Assembly: GCA_964436865.1 (NCBI GenBank)
Contig: CAYTFK010000005.1
Coordinates: 4,804-68,803, forward strand
DNA: 64,000 nucleotides
Reading direction: 5' to 3'
From: JAXGPP01 sp964436865
GTDB taxonomy: Bacteria > Planctomycetota > Planctomycetia > Pirellulales > Thermoguttaceae
Shown here: positions 26,567 through 35,562 of the stretch, piece after piece
Layout of the letters: each line of letters begins with the position of its first letter
How positions within the stretch are numbered: the stretch's first letter is position 1
The notes under the pieces: model-generated
Seen by the model: the letters and a program-made list of their open reading frames with translations, nothing else
The model's database searches: none
What the model was told of the DNA's origin: nothing
Made by a program: the position numbers and the translations under genes

Positions 26567-27745
26567 ATGATACGGACGATTCTTTGGCTCCCGGTACTCT
26601 TGGCGGTGGCGACAACCGCCGCCGCCGATGATGTCTTCGTTCTGGAGCACGGCGGCCGCATCGTCGGCCAGGCGGTCAAGAATCCGCTGCCGCCGGCGGG
26701 GATGTCGGTCATTGAATTGCCGGGGGGCGGCCGCGTGACCGTTCCCCGGACGCAGATCAAGGAAATTCGCCCTCAGCGGCCCGAGGAAGCGGAGTACGCG
26801 AAGATCGCGCCGGGGTATAAGAATACGATCGAGGATCAGTGGGCCCTGTCCGAGTGGTGTCGCCAGCGGAGCCTGAACGCGGAACGGGCGAAGCACCTCG
26901 AGCGGATTCTGGAACTGGATCCCGACCACGAACAGGCGCGGGCCGGCCTGGGGTACTTCAAGGACGACGGGCAGTGGACGACGCGCGAGGAGAAGATGAC
27001 GCGACTTGGCTACGTCCGCCACAACGGCAGCTGGATGCTTCCGCAGCAGATCCAGTTGCTCGAGGAGAAGGAGAAGCTCTCCAGCGCCCAGAAGGACTGG
27101 ATCCAGAAGGTGGAACGTTGGCGCCAGTGGCTGGGAACCGAGAGGGGCCGGATCGCGACTGAGTCGATTCTCGAGATCCGCGATCCGAACGCGGTCCGCG
27201 CGCTGGCGGCGGCACTGAAGGCTGATCAACGCGATCAGGCCCGGATACTCTTTGTGACCGCCCTGGCCAACATCGGCGACACCGCATCGCGCCGCGTGTT
27301 GACCCTGTGGGTGATGGAAGATCCGGTCGAGGAGGTCTGCCTGACCTGCCTCGATTACCTGAAGAAGGCCAACGACCACGAATCGGTCGAATACCTCATT
27401 GGCCGGCTCCGCAGCAAAGATAATGGCGAGATCAACCGCGCCGCGCTGGCCCTGGGACACCTGGAGGCTCGCGACGCGATCGGTCCGCTCATCGATGCCC
27501 TCGTCACCACCCATAAGTTCAAGATACCGAAGAACCCAGGGCAGATCGGCGCGTCGTTCAGCAACACGGGTGGCGGCGGACTGGCGGCTGGGGGCGGTCC
27601 GACCACAGTCACGCGGGACGTTCCCAACCGCAATGTGCTCGACGCGCTGGTGAAGATTACGGGCCAGAGTTACAGTTTCGACGTTGCCCGATGGCGTATC
27701 TGGTTTGCCACGCAGAAGAAGGTCCAGGCGAAGGCGGGGGGATGA
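26567..27745 (+). CDS. Secreted HEAT-repeat protein
   Basis: 392 aa from ATG 26567, which starts a signal peptide (MIRTILWLPVLLAVATTAAA); the longer frame from 26174 overlaps moaB and is not credible. Residues 24-70 form a small beta domain (VFVLEHGGRIVGQAV ... GGRVTVPRTQIKEI) common at the front of planctomycete secreted proteins. A TPR-like helical pair follows (AERAKHLERILELDPDHEQA), then a region with repeated W-x-T/L elements, then HEAT-like repeats (about 180-330) such as LVALGHLEARDAIGPLIDAL-type helices. A Gly-rich loop precedes the last helix. Likely a periplasmic protein-interaction scaffold. A 7-bp hairpin (27745-27762) without a T-run follows the stop. Confidence 0.72.
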   Translation: MIRTILWLPVLLAVATTAAADDVFVLEHGGRIVGQAVKNPLPPAGMSVIELPGGGRVTVPRTQIKEIRPQRPEEAEYAKIAPGYKNTIEDQWALSEWCRQRSLNAERAKHLERILELDPDHEQARAGLGYFKDDGQWTTREEKMTRLGYVRHNGSWMLPQQIQLLEEKEKLSSAQKDWIQKVERWRQWLGTERGRIATESILEIRDPNAVRALAAALKADQRDQARILFVTALANIGDTASRRVLTLWVMEDPVEEVCLTCLDYLKKANDHESVEYLIGRLRSKDNGEINRAALALGHLEARDAIGPLIDALVTTHKFKIPKNPGQIGASFSNTGGGGLAAGGGPTTVTRDVPNRNVLDALVKITGQSYSFDVARWRIWFATQKKVQAKAGG

Positions 27746-27825
27746 GCTTCGAAGACGAAGCTGAAGGCAGTCCCCAGCGTTTCGCGTCTCGTTGCATTCT
27801 GCATTCCGGATTCTTCCTATAGCCC

Positions 27826-28545
27826 ATGTTCCTTCTCGACCTGACGCTGCCGACGCCGGCCGAGAATCTGGCTCTGGACGAAGCGCTTTTGGAGCAGGCT
27901 GAACAGTCGCAGCGGCCGCGCGAGGTGCTGCGGATCTGGGAGCCGGCATCGCCGATGGTCGTCATTGGCCGGTCGTCGCGGATTGCCGAGGAAGTCGAGC
28001 TTGAGGCGTGCCGGCGGCAAGACATGCCGGTCCTCCGCCGCTGCAGCGGAGGCGCGGCGATCGTTGCGGGGCCGGGTTGCCTGATGTACGCGGTCGTGTT
28101 GAGCTACGAGTTGCGGCCGGAACTCCGCTCGATCGACCGGGCCCACCGGTGCGTCCTCGAGACGATGTCGGCGGCCATTGCGCCGGCGGTGCCGTTGATC
28201 CAGCATCGCGGCACCAGCGATCTGGCAATCGGCGAACTCAAGGTCTCGGGCAACAGCGTCCGCTGCCGGCGGCGGCACATTCTCTATCACGGGACGCTGC
28301 TTTACGCCTTTGCGCTCGCCAGCATCGGCGAGTGCCTGCGGATGCCGCCGCGCCAACCGGACTATCGCGGCGGACGCGCGCACCGGGAGTTCGTAACCAA
28401 CATTCCGTTGGCTGGGGCCGAACTTCGCCGCGCGGTGATCGGTGCGTGGAACGCCGGTCAACCGCTGGAAGATTGGCCGCGTGAGGCCACGGCCCGGCTC
28501 GTCGCCGAGCGGTACGGCCGCGATACGTGGCACCACGAGCGATAG
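27826..28545 (+). CDS. Lipoate-protein ligase A family protein
   Basis: 239 aa, biotin/lipoyl ligase fold. RRCSGGAAIVAGPGCLMY (71-88) is the RRxxGGG-type substrate loop. GELKVSGNSVR carries the expected catalytic Lys139, and HGTLL (155-159) is also typical. The family attaches lipoate or octanoate to 2-oxoacid dehydrogenase and GcvH domains. The protein lacks the C-terminal accessory domain of E. coli LplA and is shorter, so it could be an octanoyltransferase/amidotransferase variant (LipM/LipL type) or a ligase needing a partner. The GGAA in place of GGGA is a small deviation. Cytoplasmic. Confidence 0.82.
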   Translation: MFLLDLTLPTPAENLALDEALLEQAEQSQRPREVLRIWEPASPMVVIGRSSRIAEEVELEACRRQDMPVLRRCSGGAAIVAGPGCLMYAVVLSYELRPELRSIDRAHRCVLETMSAAIAPAVPLIQHRGTSDLAIGELKVSGNSVRCRRRHILYHGTLLYAFALASIGECLRMPPRQPDYRGGRAHREFVTNIPLAGAELRRAVIGAWNAGQPLEDWPREATARLVAERYGRDTWHHER

Positions 28546-28686
28546 CCCATCCGGCCTCCTGTCCATGCGGAGGAGGGCCTTCGCGATTCGCCGTTCTGGA
28601 CGCGCCCACTTTCGGTGCTCCATAATGGCGGCCGGCTGGTCGCTTGTACGGCGACTGGCTCATATTGCCACGCGGAGACCCTCGAC

Positions 28687-30009
28687 ATGACCATTTCGAC
28701 GACGCGACGCCAGTTTGTGGCCGCCACGACCGCTTGGACGGCGCTGGGACCGGCCGTTCATCTGGCAAAAGGGGCGGCTGCTTCGAAACGGGTTCGCCTG
28801 GGGCTGATCGGCTGCGGCGGACGGGGACGTGAACTGTTGGAAGTATTCCGCGAATTCCCGGACGTGGAAGTCGTGGCAGTGTCGGACGTCAATGAACCGC
28901 GCATGGAGCAGGCGGCACGACTGGTCGCGGAGGGGCCCCAGCGCCGCCCGCCCGACTGCGTGGTTGAGCACGAGCGGATCCTCGACCGCCGCGACGTGGA
29001 TGCCGTGCTCATCGCCACCACGCAGCACTGGCACGGTTTGCCTTTCGTTCAAGCGGCGCAGGCGAAGAAGCACATCTATGTCGAGAAACCCCTCTCGCAC
29101 AATGTGGCCGAGGGCCGGGCGATGGTCGATGCCGCCCGGAAGCACGGTGTGCTGGCGATGATGGGGACGCAGCAACGAGGCTACGCGCATTATCTCCAGG
29201 CGCTGGAGATCGTGCGATCCGGCCGGTTGGGCAAGATTCCGCTGGTCGAATGCTGGAATTACCACACGAGCGGCGCACGCGTGGGCCGGTCGGCCGACGG
29301 GGAACCGCCGCCGACGCTTCACTGGGATCGCTGGTTGGGGCCCGCGCCCCTGGTGCCTTACAATCCGTCGCGGATGAACAACTCGTGGTGGTTCGACTAC
29401 GCCGGCGGGATGATGACGAACTGGGCCATCCACCATATCGACATCATCCTCTGGGCGATGGAGGCCGGTACCCCGGATACGGTCCTTTCCACCGGCGGGA
29501 AGTTCGTCGTCGACGATCTCGCTGATACACCCGACACCCAGGAAGCTTCGTGGCGTTTTCCGGGTTTTGTGATGCAGTACACGTACCGCGGTTTCAACAA
29601 CTTTCACACCGTGCAGGCGCGGCCGCAGAACCACGGCATCTGTTTCCACGGCACCCAGGCGACGATGGTGCTCGACCGCAGCGGGTATGAGATCTGGGAG
29701 GATCGGGATCCGGGCAAGTCGGTGGAAAAGGTCGACAATCCCCGCCACTGGCGCGACGGCAAGCCGGGCAACGAGGTTGACGGCCCCTGGCAGCGGGAGT
29801 TCGTCGATTGCATCATCGAGGGCCGGAAGCCGCCGGTCGAACTGGAGCAGAGCCATCAGGCGACCGTGTGCTGCCACCTGGCCAATATTGCTTACCGTGT
29901 AGGCCGCAGCATTTCGTGGAATGGGGATAACGAGACGATCGCGGGCGACGAGCGGGCTCGAGCCCTTCTCGCCCCACCGCGTCGCGAGCCTTACCGCCTT
30001 GGTCAGTAA
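28687..30009 (+). CDS. TAT-exported Gfo/Idh/MocA family oxidoreductase (second paralogue)
   Basis: 440 aa from ATG 28687; its leader TTRRQFVAATTAWTALG has the twin arginine. The Rossmann motif is RLGLIGCGGRGRELLEVF, the EKP motif is intact in HIYVEKPLSHNVAEG, and QHWHGLP corresponds to DHWHALP of the paralogue at 23526. Substrate-domain features include NNSWWFDYAGGMMTNWAIHH and a C-terminal tail with RREPYRL. Probably a periplasmic oxidoreductase acting on a sugar derivative. The last 7 bp overlap the end of the convergent gene at 30003. Confidence 0.9.
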   Translation: MTISTTRRQFVAATTAWTALGPAVHLAKGAAASKRVRLGLIGCGGRGRELLEVFREFPDVEVVAVSDVNEPRMEQAARLVAEGPQRRPPDCVVEHERILDRRDVDAVLIATTQHWHGLPFVQAAQAKKHIYVEKPLSHNVAEGRAMVDAARKHGVLAMMGTQQRGYAHYLQALEIVRSGRLGKIPLVECWNYHTSGARVGRSADGEPPPTLHWDRWLGPAPLVPYNPSRMNNSWWFDYAGGMMTNWAIHHIDIILWAMEAGTPDTVLSTGGKFVVDDLADTPDTQEASWRFPGFVMQYTYRGFNNFHTVQARPQNHGICFHGTQATMVLDRSGYEIWEDRDPGKSVEKVDNPRHWRDGKPGNEVDGPWQREFVDCIIEGRKPPVELEQSHQATVCCHLANIAYRVGRSISWNGDNETIAGDERARALLAPPRREPYRLGQ

Positions 30010-31223
30010 GCGCCTTTGGCGGGCGGGGATTGGAGGCGGTCGGCCAGGGTGGGCGGGGCAGAGGCCCGGCCTTTGCTCTCCACGAAGATCAGCATTTCCA
30101 CGCGTGGGGGAGCACTGGGAAGGGGCAACGGAACGCCGGGGATGAGCGAGCTCGTCATGGGGACGGGGGCCGCGATCATCCCCATGCTGACCAGCAGCAC
30201 CTGGTTGACGGGCCAGCGAAATCGCTCGTGGAAGCGGAAATGGGTGATCTGCGGCACTTCGAGCTGTGCCCGGCCGCGCGGCGCTGCCGGGGTGGGCATA
30301 TCGATGTTCACCGGCACCAGTTTCTCGACTTGATCGACATCGCACTTGATTGTGGCGTCGATCTGCTGTCCGTCGACCGAAAGAAGCGGGCTGAATTCGA
30401 TCGCGAAGCCTTCGTTGAGCACACCCGGCTGAGGCTGATAGCCGGGCCAGGTATTGGCTTGCGGGAGAATGTCGCGGATGTAGTTCCGCGTCCGCGTGGC
30501 GGAGACCACGGTCGACTGACCGTTGCCGACGACGAGTTGCGGTGAGCTGTGCTCGCGGTAGTCGCTGCGGCGGCGGAGTTCGGCCATGAGTGCGGCGGTG
30601 TCCTCGCGCGAGAGGAGCCAGCCCTGGACTCCCGGCGTTTGCACCTGGACGGGCCGGACGAGCCGCTGGGCCTTGGCCCGCCAGTTGGGGTGGTCAACGG
30701 TAACGACGCGCAGCTCGAAGGCGTGCGATTCGGCTTCGCTGCTGACGAAGCGATCGACGATCTCCGCGACCTTCTCTTGCATTTCGGGCGTATGGTAGAC
30801 GAGCAACCGCCGAGGCAGCGCGCTGAGGATGCTGAACGGCTCACCGTGCCAGGCTTCGTAGCCGGTTTCGCGGAGGATCCAATCGACGATTGCCTGCTCG
30901 GGTCGGTTGGTTGAAGAGATCCGCAAGGTATAGGGGCTGATGTCGTACTCGCGCCATAGCTGTCCGTGTTCCGCGGGGAGTTCGGGAGGTCCGGCGGAGA
31001 CGCGGGCTGGCGATCGTTGCGGGCTGCTGGCGACCGGCTGGAGAGGCTGATCGTCGCGGGCGGTCGCACCGAGCGGCGCCGAACCGGCCGTCTGCTGGAC
31101 GGAGCTGCCGTCAACGCTTCGCCACTGTCCGGCCGCGCTGGAGGGGCTCGCCGTCTGACCAAAGGCCGCACCGGAAAGGGCGGCGATTGCGGCCAGTACG
31201 GGCAGAACAATTCGCGCGTTCAT
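30003..31223 (-). CDS. Secreted secretin-like protein
   Basis: 406 aa from ATG 31223, which starts the signal peptide MNARIVLPVLAAIAALSGAA; the frame extends upstream to 31475 without support. After a Ser/Ala/Pro-rich stretch (25-90), residues about 95-165 (YDISPYTLRISS, AIVDWILRETGYEAW, LLVYHTPEMQEKVAEIVDRF) resemble the N0/N1-type small domains of secretins. Residues 275-320 (AIEFSPLLSVDGQQIDATIK) resemble the strand pattern of the secretin channel domain. It is too short for a complete secretin, and no type II secretion or pilus genes are adjacent. Best read as a planctomycete orphan secretin-like envelope protein; function unknown. Confidence 0.55.
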   Translation of the reverse strand: MNARIVLPVLAAIAALSGAAFGQTASPSSAAGQWRSVDGSSVQQTAGSAPLGATARDDQPLQPVASSPQRSPARVSAGPPELPAEHGQLWREYDISPYTLRISSTNRPEQAIVDWILRETGYEAWHGEPFSILSALPRRLLVYHTPEMQEKVAEIVDRFVSSEAESHAFELRVVTVDHPNWRAKAQRLVRPVQVQTPGVQGWLLSREDTAALMAELRRRSDYREHSSPQLVVGNGQSTVVSATRTRNYIRDILPQANTWPGYQPQPGVLNEGFAIEFSPLLSVDGQQIDATIKCDVDQVEKLVPVNIDMPTPAAPRGRAQLEVPQITHFRFHERFRWPVNQVLLVSMGMIAAPVPMTSSLIPGVPLPLPSAPPRVEMLIFVESKGRASAPPTLADRLQSPPAKGAY

Positions 31224-32116
31224 GGCTTCAGCCTCCTTGCCGAAGTGGCGTCGGGTCAGAAGATGGGGCGACGAGGCGGGCAGTATAGGGCCGTTTGTCA
31301 AAAGGGGCAAGAGCGGCTCGCGGGCGAGCAACTGATAGAAGGCTGTTTGATTCTCGGTCAGACGCGAGGACAACAGGCGGGCACCCGTTTGCCGGACACA
31401 TCCCTCATTGGCGGGTCCGAAGCGAAACGCCTTAGCGAGTGTTTCGCTTGGATACGTCGGCCCGCGCGGATGCAAGTATAAGGCAGAAAGGAGTTTCGAG
31501 TTGCACCGTCGGACGCAAGTGATTCCACCCTTTTGGCTTGAGTGTTGAAGTTCGTAGAGGGGTGGAGCGAGAGATCAGAATCCAGCGTTGATGGAAGGGG
31601 GTAACAGGAGGGAGCGGAGGGAGCAGAGGAGAAGATCGATGTGGATTCCGTTCTCGGCGCCCAAGGCAGGGAATCAGCGCTGGTGAAGCCGGGGCTTTCA
31701 CATGCAATGGGTCGAATTGTGAAAGAGCGGACAGGGGCAACGCCCGAGGTATCGGGTGAGTCCGTGCCGGCGGACGGAGGTTCGTCGCGGCCGGGGTATA
31801 GTATACCTGTGTTCATGTATTTTTGTCAATAGTGAAGCCGGCCAGAACTGGCGAGTTTTTCTGGGTTTCTGGAGGGGGTGGGCGGGAGGGAGCAGAAGAT
31901 CGGCGCGAGAGGTGTTTCACGCAGAGACACGGAGGCGTAGGGGGAGAAAGCTTGTGCGGGACGGGCCGGGCAGCCAACAGAGGACAGCTTTGTGTATCGG
32001 GGCGCACGGGCTATCGAGCCGAAACACGGGAAGTTTCGAGGCAAGCGCTTGGGAGAATAACACGGGTGTTGACAAACCGGTAATGTTTTTTAGGTTGGTG
32101 GCGTGGCAAGACTGAC
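31224..32116. other. Gene-free, purine-rich repeat-containing region before the HD-domain gene
   Basis: About 890 bp with no credible gene. The plus strand is strongly purine-rich between about 31550 and 31950. A motif GGAGGGAGCAGA(GG)AGAAGATCG at 31616-31637 recurs as GGGAGGGAGCAGAAGATCG at 31884-31902. A perfect 13-mer palindrome GGTATAGTATACC lies at 31795-31807. TTTCACGCAGAGACACGGAG at 31916-31935 resembles a family of short dispersed repeats I recall from several bacterial genomes; this is memory, not a search. The composition differs from the flanking housekeeping genes. Confidence 0.5.
32069..32096 (+). promoter_or_regulatory. Candidate promoter of the HD-domain/papain-like gene pair
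   Basis: A perfect TTGACA (32069-32074), a 16-nt spacer and a weak TAGGTT (32091-32096). A start near 32103 would suit a coding start at GTG 32207 better than at GTG 32117. Confidence 0.4.
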
Positions 32117-33763
32117 GTGAGTTGGCAACCTGGGCATGCCGCGCTACATGATGCGACGGGGCAACCGCCGGCAGCGAATGTTCTTTCAAGAGAGGGACTA
32201 GAGCGAGTGCCAAACGTAAACGAGTTCTTGCGGACCGCAGTGGATGAGATGCCAGGCACTTTCGTCGAGAAGGAACTGGCCTTCCGTTTCCTCAACGAGC
32301 AGGCGGACATCCAGGAAAAGGAAAGGCTGGCGATTGAGCTTTTGGAGGCGGTCGCTCACAACTGCGAATGCCATGCTACATGGGAAACCCTCGTCAAGAA
32401 TCGACTGGCGGCTGCGGAGAAAGCGATGCGATACCTTCTCCCAGCGCATAGGGACCACATTCTCCACTCAGCACATCTCTATTTGTTGGGTCTTGCTTTA
32501 TACCTCAGGATGCTCCGGCCCGAGGGAGCCCTTCTCGCGGTGATCGCTGATACCCATTGGCGGGACGCGCAGGCTCTCTTTGGATCATCACAACTATCCT
32601 ACTCGTGTTTGCCAAGCCTTCTATTGTCGGGCGAGTCGTTCGACGATGCCAAGAGACGACTTCCAGGGACCTTTGACATTCCGATTGGCGACATGGGTCA
32701 GTTGCTGACCGAGTGCCCCGCTTGTTCTCCCTCGGAAAGGGCTACGGGCGCGGCGGGTCGGCTTGGAATGGAGATGTTGCCGTACCTGGAGTGTTGTGGC
32801 CCAGGTTCGCACATCATTGAAGCCGTCAACAGCGTTGCAGACGCCGTGGCCCGCCTCGACACAGGAAGTCTGTGTATTTGTGACCACTGTCCGCATACAG
32901 TTGCCGATGTGGATGAGGTGTTTCGCCGACGGTGGGGGCTAGCAGCGATACTGCATGATTCCGCGTATCCAATGGAACTCGCCGCCCGCCAGATCGAGGA
33001 TTATGTAGGCGAGTCGGTCGGCCAACTTGGGTGTTCGGTCTCACCTTGTAAGTCGTCATTCGGCATTGTGCTGAACTGCTTGTGCGACTTCGTAACGTTG
33101 CCGCTGGTTCAAAATATCTGCTCTGAGCGATTCAACAATGAGATGTTCGCGGACAATTCCATCAGGCTCCTGGCCACGAATATTTGCCACAAGCTGCATG
33201 TCGAGTATTCGCCGGAGACTTTGGCACGCATCATGACAACGTGGCTTGAGTCGGGATTGCACAGTGGGAAGGTGGACCACGGGGTGTTCTCAGCGTTGCT
33301 GATGCTCCGGCGAATCAACCATGAGATTGTGAATCAGCTCGGCGACCGTCGGTTCGATCGCCAGCTTTGCTATGACAACCCGAATCGCCGCGTAACGAAG
33401 CAACATTCTGCTTCTGCTGTCGAGTTCTTCTACCTGGAATGTGTGGATGCCGCGGCGGCAGTGTACCTGCACAATGCGTTGACCTACATTGACTTCTTCG
33501 GACAGGGGCCCGTCGACTTGCAGGACCACCCAATTGCGTGGATGCTCTTCTTGTGTGATCAGCTTCAGGAGTGGCTCCGTCCTTCGGGCGACCCGTCGGA
33601 AAACCCCATGAAGCTGTTTACGCAGGCGGCGCAGTATAGTCTGGTTCTCGATACCGGGCCGAAGTTGATCTTTCACTATCCAGGCGACAGTGCAGAAGTC
33701 GCAGCGAAACTGCGCCGTCATCTTCGTCTATTCGGGCAGGACTTCATCGTTCACGGGAGTTGA
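32117..33763 (+). CDS. Large HD-domain protein of unknown function
   Basis: 548 aa if started at GTG 32117. GTG 32207 (with AGAGGG upstream) or ATG 32246 are possible starts. The metal-site residues of an HD phosphohydrolase can be followed in order: HILHSAH (His117, His120), ILHDSAYP (His280-Asp281), VDHGVFSALLML (His388), LHNAL (His452) and FLCDQLQEW (Asp481). The long spacing between the first His and the HD pair is filled by a Cys-rich insert (200-260: CPAC, ECC, CICDHC) that might bind zinc. The HD superfamily hydrolyses nucleotides, cyclic nucleotides or (p)ppGpp; the substrate here is unknown. GC content is lower than in neighbours (line 33061-33120 is 30/60). It lies four bases before the papain-like gene, hence one operon; probably acquired. 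Confidence 0.7.
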   Translation: MSWQPGHAALHDATGQPPAANVLSREGLERVPNVNEFLRTAVDEMPGTFVEKELAFRFLNEQADIQEKERLAIELLEAVAHNCECHATWETLVKNRLAAAEKAMRYLLPAHRDHILHSAHLYLLGLALYLRMLRPEGALLAVIADTHWRDAQALFGSSQLSYSCLPSLLLSGESFDDAKRRLPGTFDIPIGDMGQLLTECPACSPSERATGAAGRLGMEMLPYLECCGPGSHIIEAVNSVADAVARLDTGSLCICDHCPHTVADVDEVFRRRWGLAAILHDSAYPMELAARQIEDYVGESVGQLGCSVSPCKSSFGIVLNCLCDFVTLPLVQNICSERFNNEMFADNSIRLLATNICHKLHVEYSPETLARIMTTWLESGLHSGKVDHGVFSALLMLRRINHEIVNQLGDRRFDRQLCYDNPNRRVTKQHSASAVEFFYLECVDAAAAVYLHNALTYIDFFGQGPVDLQDHPIAWMLFLCDQLQEWLRPSGDPSENPMKLFTQAAQYSLVLDTGPKLIFHYPGDSAEVAAKLRRHLRLFGQDFIVHGS

Positions 33764-33767
33764 GCAA

Positions 33768-34817
33768 ATGAACACGCTTTCCGTTTCCGATCTGGTGGCA
33801 GGTGACATCCTGCTCTACCGCGTTACCGACAGCATCAAGAACCTGCATTCGGCGCTCATCCGCAAGCTTGACGGAACCGAGGTGAGCCACGCGGGGCTCT
33901 TCATGGGTGGCTGCGTTGCCGAAGCCCTTGCCGTGGGAGAGCATGCGGGCCTGGGAACACAACCACTGAAGGATAGCATCGCTGGGTGCGATTGGGTTGC
34001 TGTGCGCCGGCTTCAACATTCCCCTGGCGACATGCAGCCGGTGCTGGGCACAGCCCAGATGTACCTCGACCAGGCTAGTCGCTATGCCTATGGCCAGATT
34101 CTGCTCTTGGCGATGGTCTGCTCGACGCGGAAGCTGAACCTGAGTAACCCACTGTTGCGCCGGATCGTCTATTCGGCCATCAACAACGCTGCTGCCTTCG
34201 TCCGCCGGATGCAGTCGGGCGGCAAGCAACCGATGATCTGTTCGGAGTTCGTCTACCGAGATTACGACGAGGCCTTCCCCGACAAGGTGGACCGCTACAG
34301 CATCGAGATCGAGCCGCTTTGGCCGGCTGCCGCTCGCCCGCGTCTGCTTGGCCGCCGTCGGCGCGCAGAGAAGGCGGTTGCCGCCGGCCATATCGATCCT
34401 GAAAGCCTGCTGGGACAACTCCAAGCCGAGACCGGCGACCTCCGCACGGGGATCGGCGCGCCGAAGACCCGGGCCGCCGCGCCGGCCGCAACCAGCGAGG
34501 CTGCGCTGGATGCCATGATCGCCGCATATCTGGGGGAAGAATTGGGCGCACTGCCGAAGACCGCTGCCGTGGCGGCGGGCGGCCCGGAAGTGACGATGCC
34601 GGACTTGAGGGATGCCGTAGGCGCGTTTGCCGAATCTCTTCACGATGCCACCGACGCCGGTCGCAAGTTGGGTCGCGGTGCATTTGCCGCATCTGCTGCC
34701 CACGCCTGCGCCACGCCGGCCGACACACTGCTGGAGATTTCCGCCGACTTCGTCACTCCCGGCGATCTCTGGCGATCGCACAACCTAATTACCGTCGGCG
34801 AACTGCGGCCCGAATAG
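33768..34817 (+). CDS. Permuted papain-like (YiiX/YebB, NlpC/P60 superfamily) hydrolase
   Basis: 349 aa from ATG 33768, four bases after the HD gene stop and with GGGAG upstream. The N-terminal domain (1-185) follows the circularly permuted papain-like order: LVAGDILLYRV, then SHAGLFMGG (His41), AEALAVGEHAG (Glu52), and finally ICSEFVYRDYDEAF (Cys158 as nucleophile). Members act as amidases or thioesterases on cell-wall peptides, lipids or acyl chains. Residues 190-349 are Arg/Ala-rich with no recognised domain. No signal peptide or membrane segment, so a cytoplasmic target or release by other means is implied. Coupling to an HD protein is unusual to my knowledge. Confidence 0.75.
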   Translation: MNTLSVSDLVAGDILLYRVTDSIKNLHSALIRKLDGTEVSHAGLFMGGCVAEALAVGEHAGLGTQPLKDSIAGCDWVAVRRLQHSPGDMQPVLGTAQMYLDQASRYAYGQILLLAMVCSTRKLNLSNPLLRRIVYSAINNAAAFVRRMQSGGKQPMICSEFVYRDYDEAFPDKVDRYSIEIEPLWPAAARPRLLGRRRRAEKAVAAGHIDPESLLGQLQAETGDLRTGIGAPKTRAAAPAATSEAALDAMIAAYLGEELGALPKTAAVAAGGPEVTMPDLRDAVGAFAESLHDATDAGRKLGRGAFAASAAHACATPADTLLEISADFVTPGDLWRSHNLITVGELRPE

Positions 34818-35054
34818 AGTTGAAGTGGCCTCCGAGCCAGACACACCGCCAAGACTGGAGGAGGAGTCGCCAGCATGGCAAAACTTAGGAGGTAGGTGGT
34901 CTTGAAGCCGGCGATGGTGAATTCCGAGAACCGGAAGCAGGCCGTTTTCGTCTTGGCTCCTGCAAGTCGCGAGGCTTCGCTTCCCCGCCTATAACCGCCA
35001 CGACCGTCCGATGCTCTTGCCGATCACGCTGCTGCACTTCCTTGCGGGTGTTAC

Positions 35055-35256
35055 GGGGTCAGGTCTTGGATCTAACGCTTGTGCCCCGATCCGGATCGCC
35101 GCAAGCGGGGCGCTCTGTGGGGCGTCGGCTTGGCGGCTGTCTCGAAAACGATCCTCCGAGCGGAGGGACCGCTCGTGGGCTTGGCGACTGGTAACCCCTC
35201 TGGGACACCTGCGGATGCCGACGCACCACGAAAGCCAAATCTCAAGACCTGCCCCC
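35055..35256. mobile_element. 202-bp MITE-like element with terminal inverted repeats
   Basis: GGGGTCAGGTCTTG (35055-35068) is the inverted partner of CAAGACCTGCCCCC (35243-35256), 13 of 14 positions matching. The interior has no gene but contains a perfect CCTCCG-AG-CGGAGG hairpin (35153-35166) and a CCCCG/CGGGG pair. The end motif GGTCAGGTCTTG resembles ends I associate with REP-associated or IS200-like transposase elements; that link is memory-based. No target-site duplication is obvious. It lies in the 896-bp gene-free space 34818-35713, whose remainder (34818-35054) holds only very short frames. Confidence 0.45.
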
Positions 35257-35562
35257 ATTCTCCCTCCAGGCGCTCGGTTCCGCGTCCACTCCCGCGTCTT
35301 TCAATACGCGATAGCGGCGGGCGCAGCCGCTTCTCTTTGGAGAACCGGATGGAAAAGAAAATGAGGGAAAGGAAGATGGAGAGCGGCCGACTTTGCGAGC
35401 CTTCCGTGGCAACTCGGGTAGTTGTCAGCTTTGGCCCCCGGTGGGCGTTGCGGGGAGGTCTGGCGCGGAGGGGCGATAACCCGGATCATTCGTAAGCGGG
35501 GAAGCTGCGACGCAATGTGTGGTCGTGAGCGCGACGCGTTGGCGAGTGACCGCTTGACCGGG

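Noticed and set aside
26513..27949. 478-codon minus-strand open frame
   Set aside because: Antisense to the HEAT-repeat gene; no ribosome site or domain.
28660..30345. 561-codon minus-strand open frame
   Set aside because: Lies opposite the TAT-exported Gfo/Idh/MocA gene and part of the secretin-like gene; Arg/His-rich with no domain.
31795..31807. GGTATAGTATACC palindrome as an operator
   Set aside because: Perfect but short, and not at a recognisable promoter of a gene; kept only as a note in the intergenic entry.
32117..34817. Assigning the HD/papain-like pair to a named anti-phage system
   Set aside because: Neither protein nor order matches a system I can identify with confidence; lack of tools prevents a search.
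34818..35054. Short frames after the papain-like gene as a gene remnant
   Set aside because: Only 6- and roughly 30-codon frames; no recognisable protein similarity.
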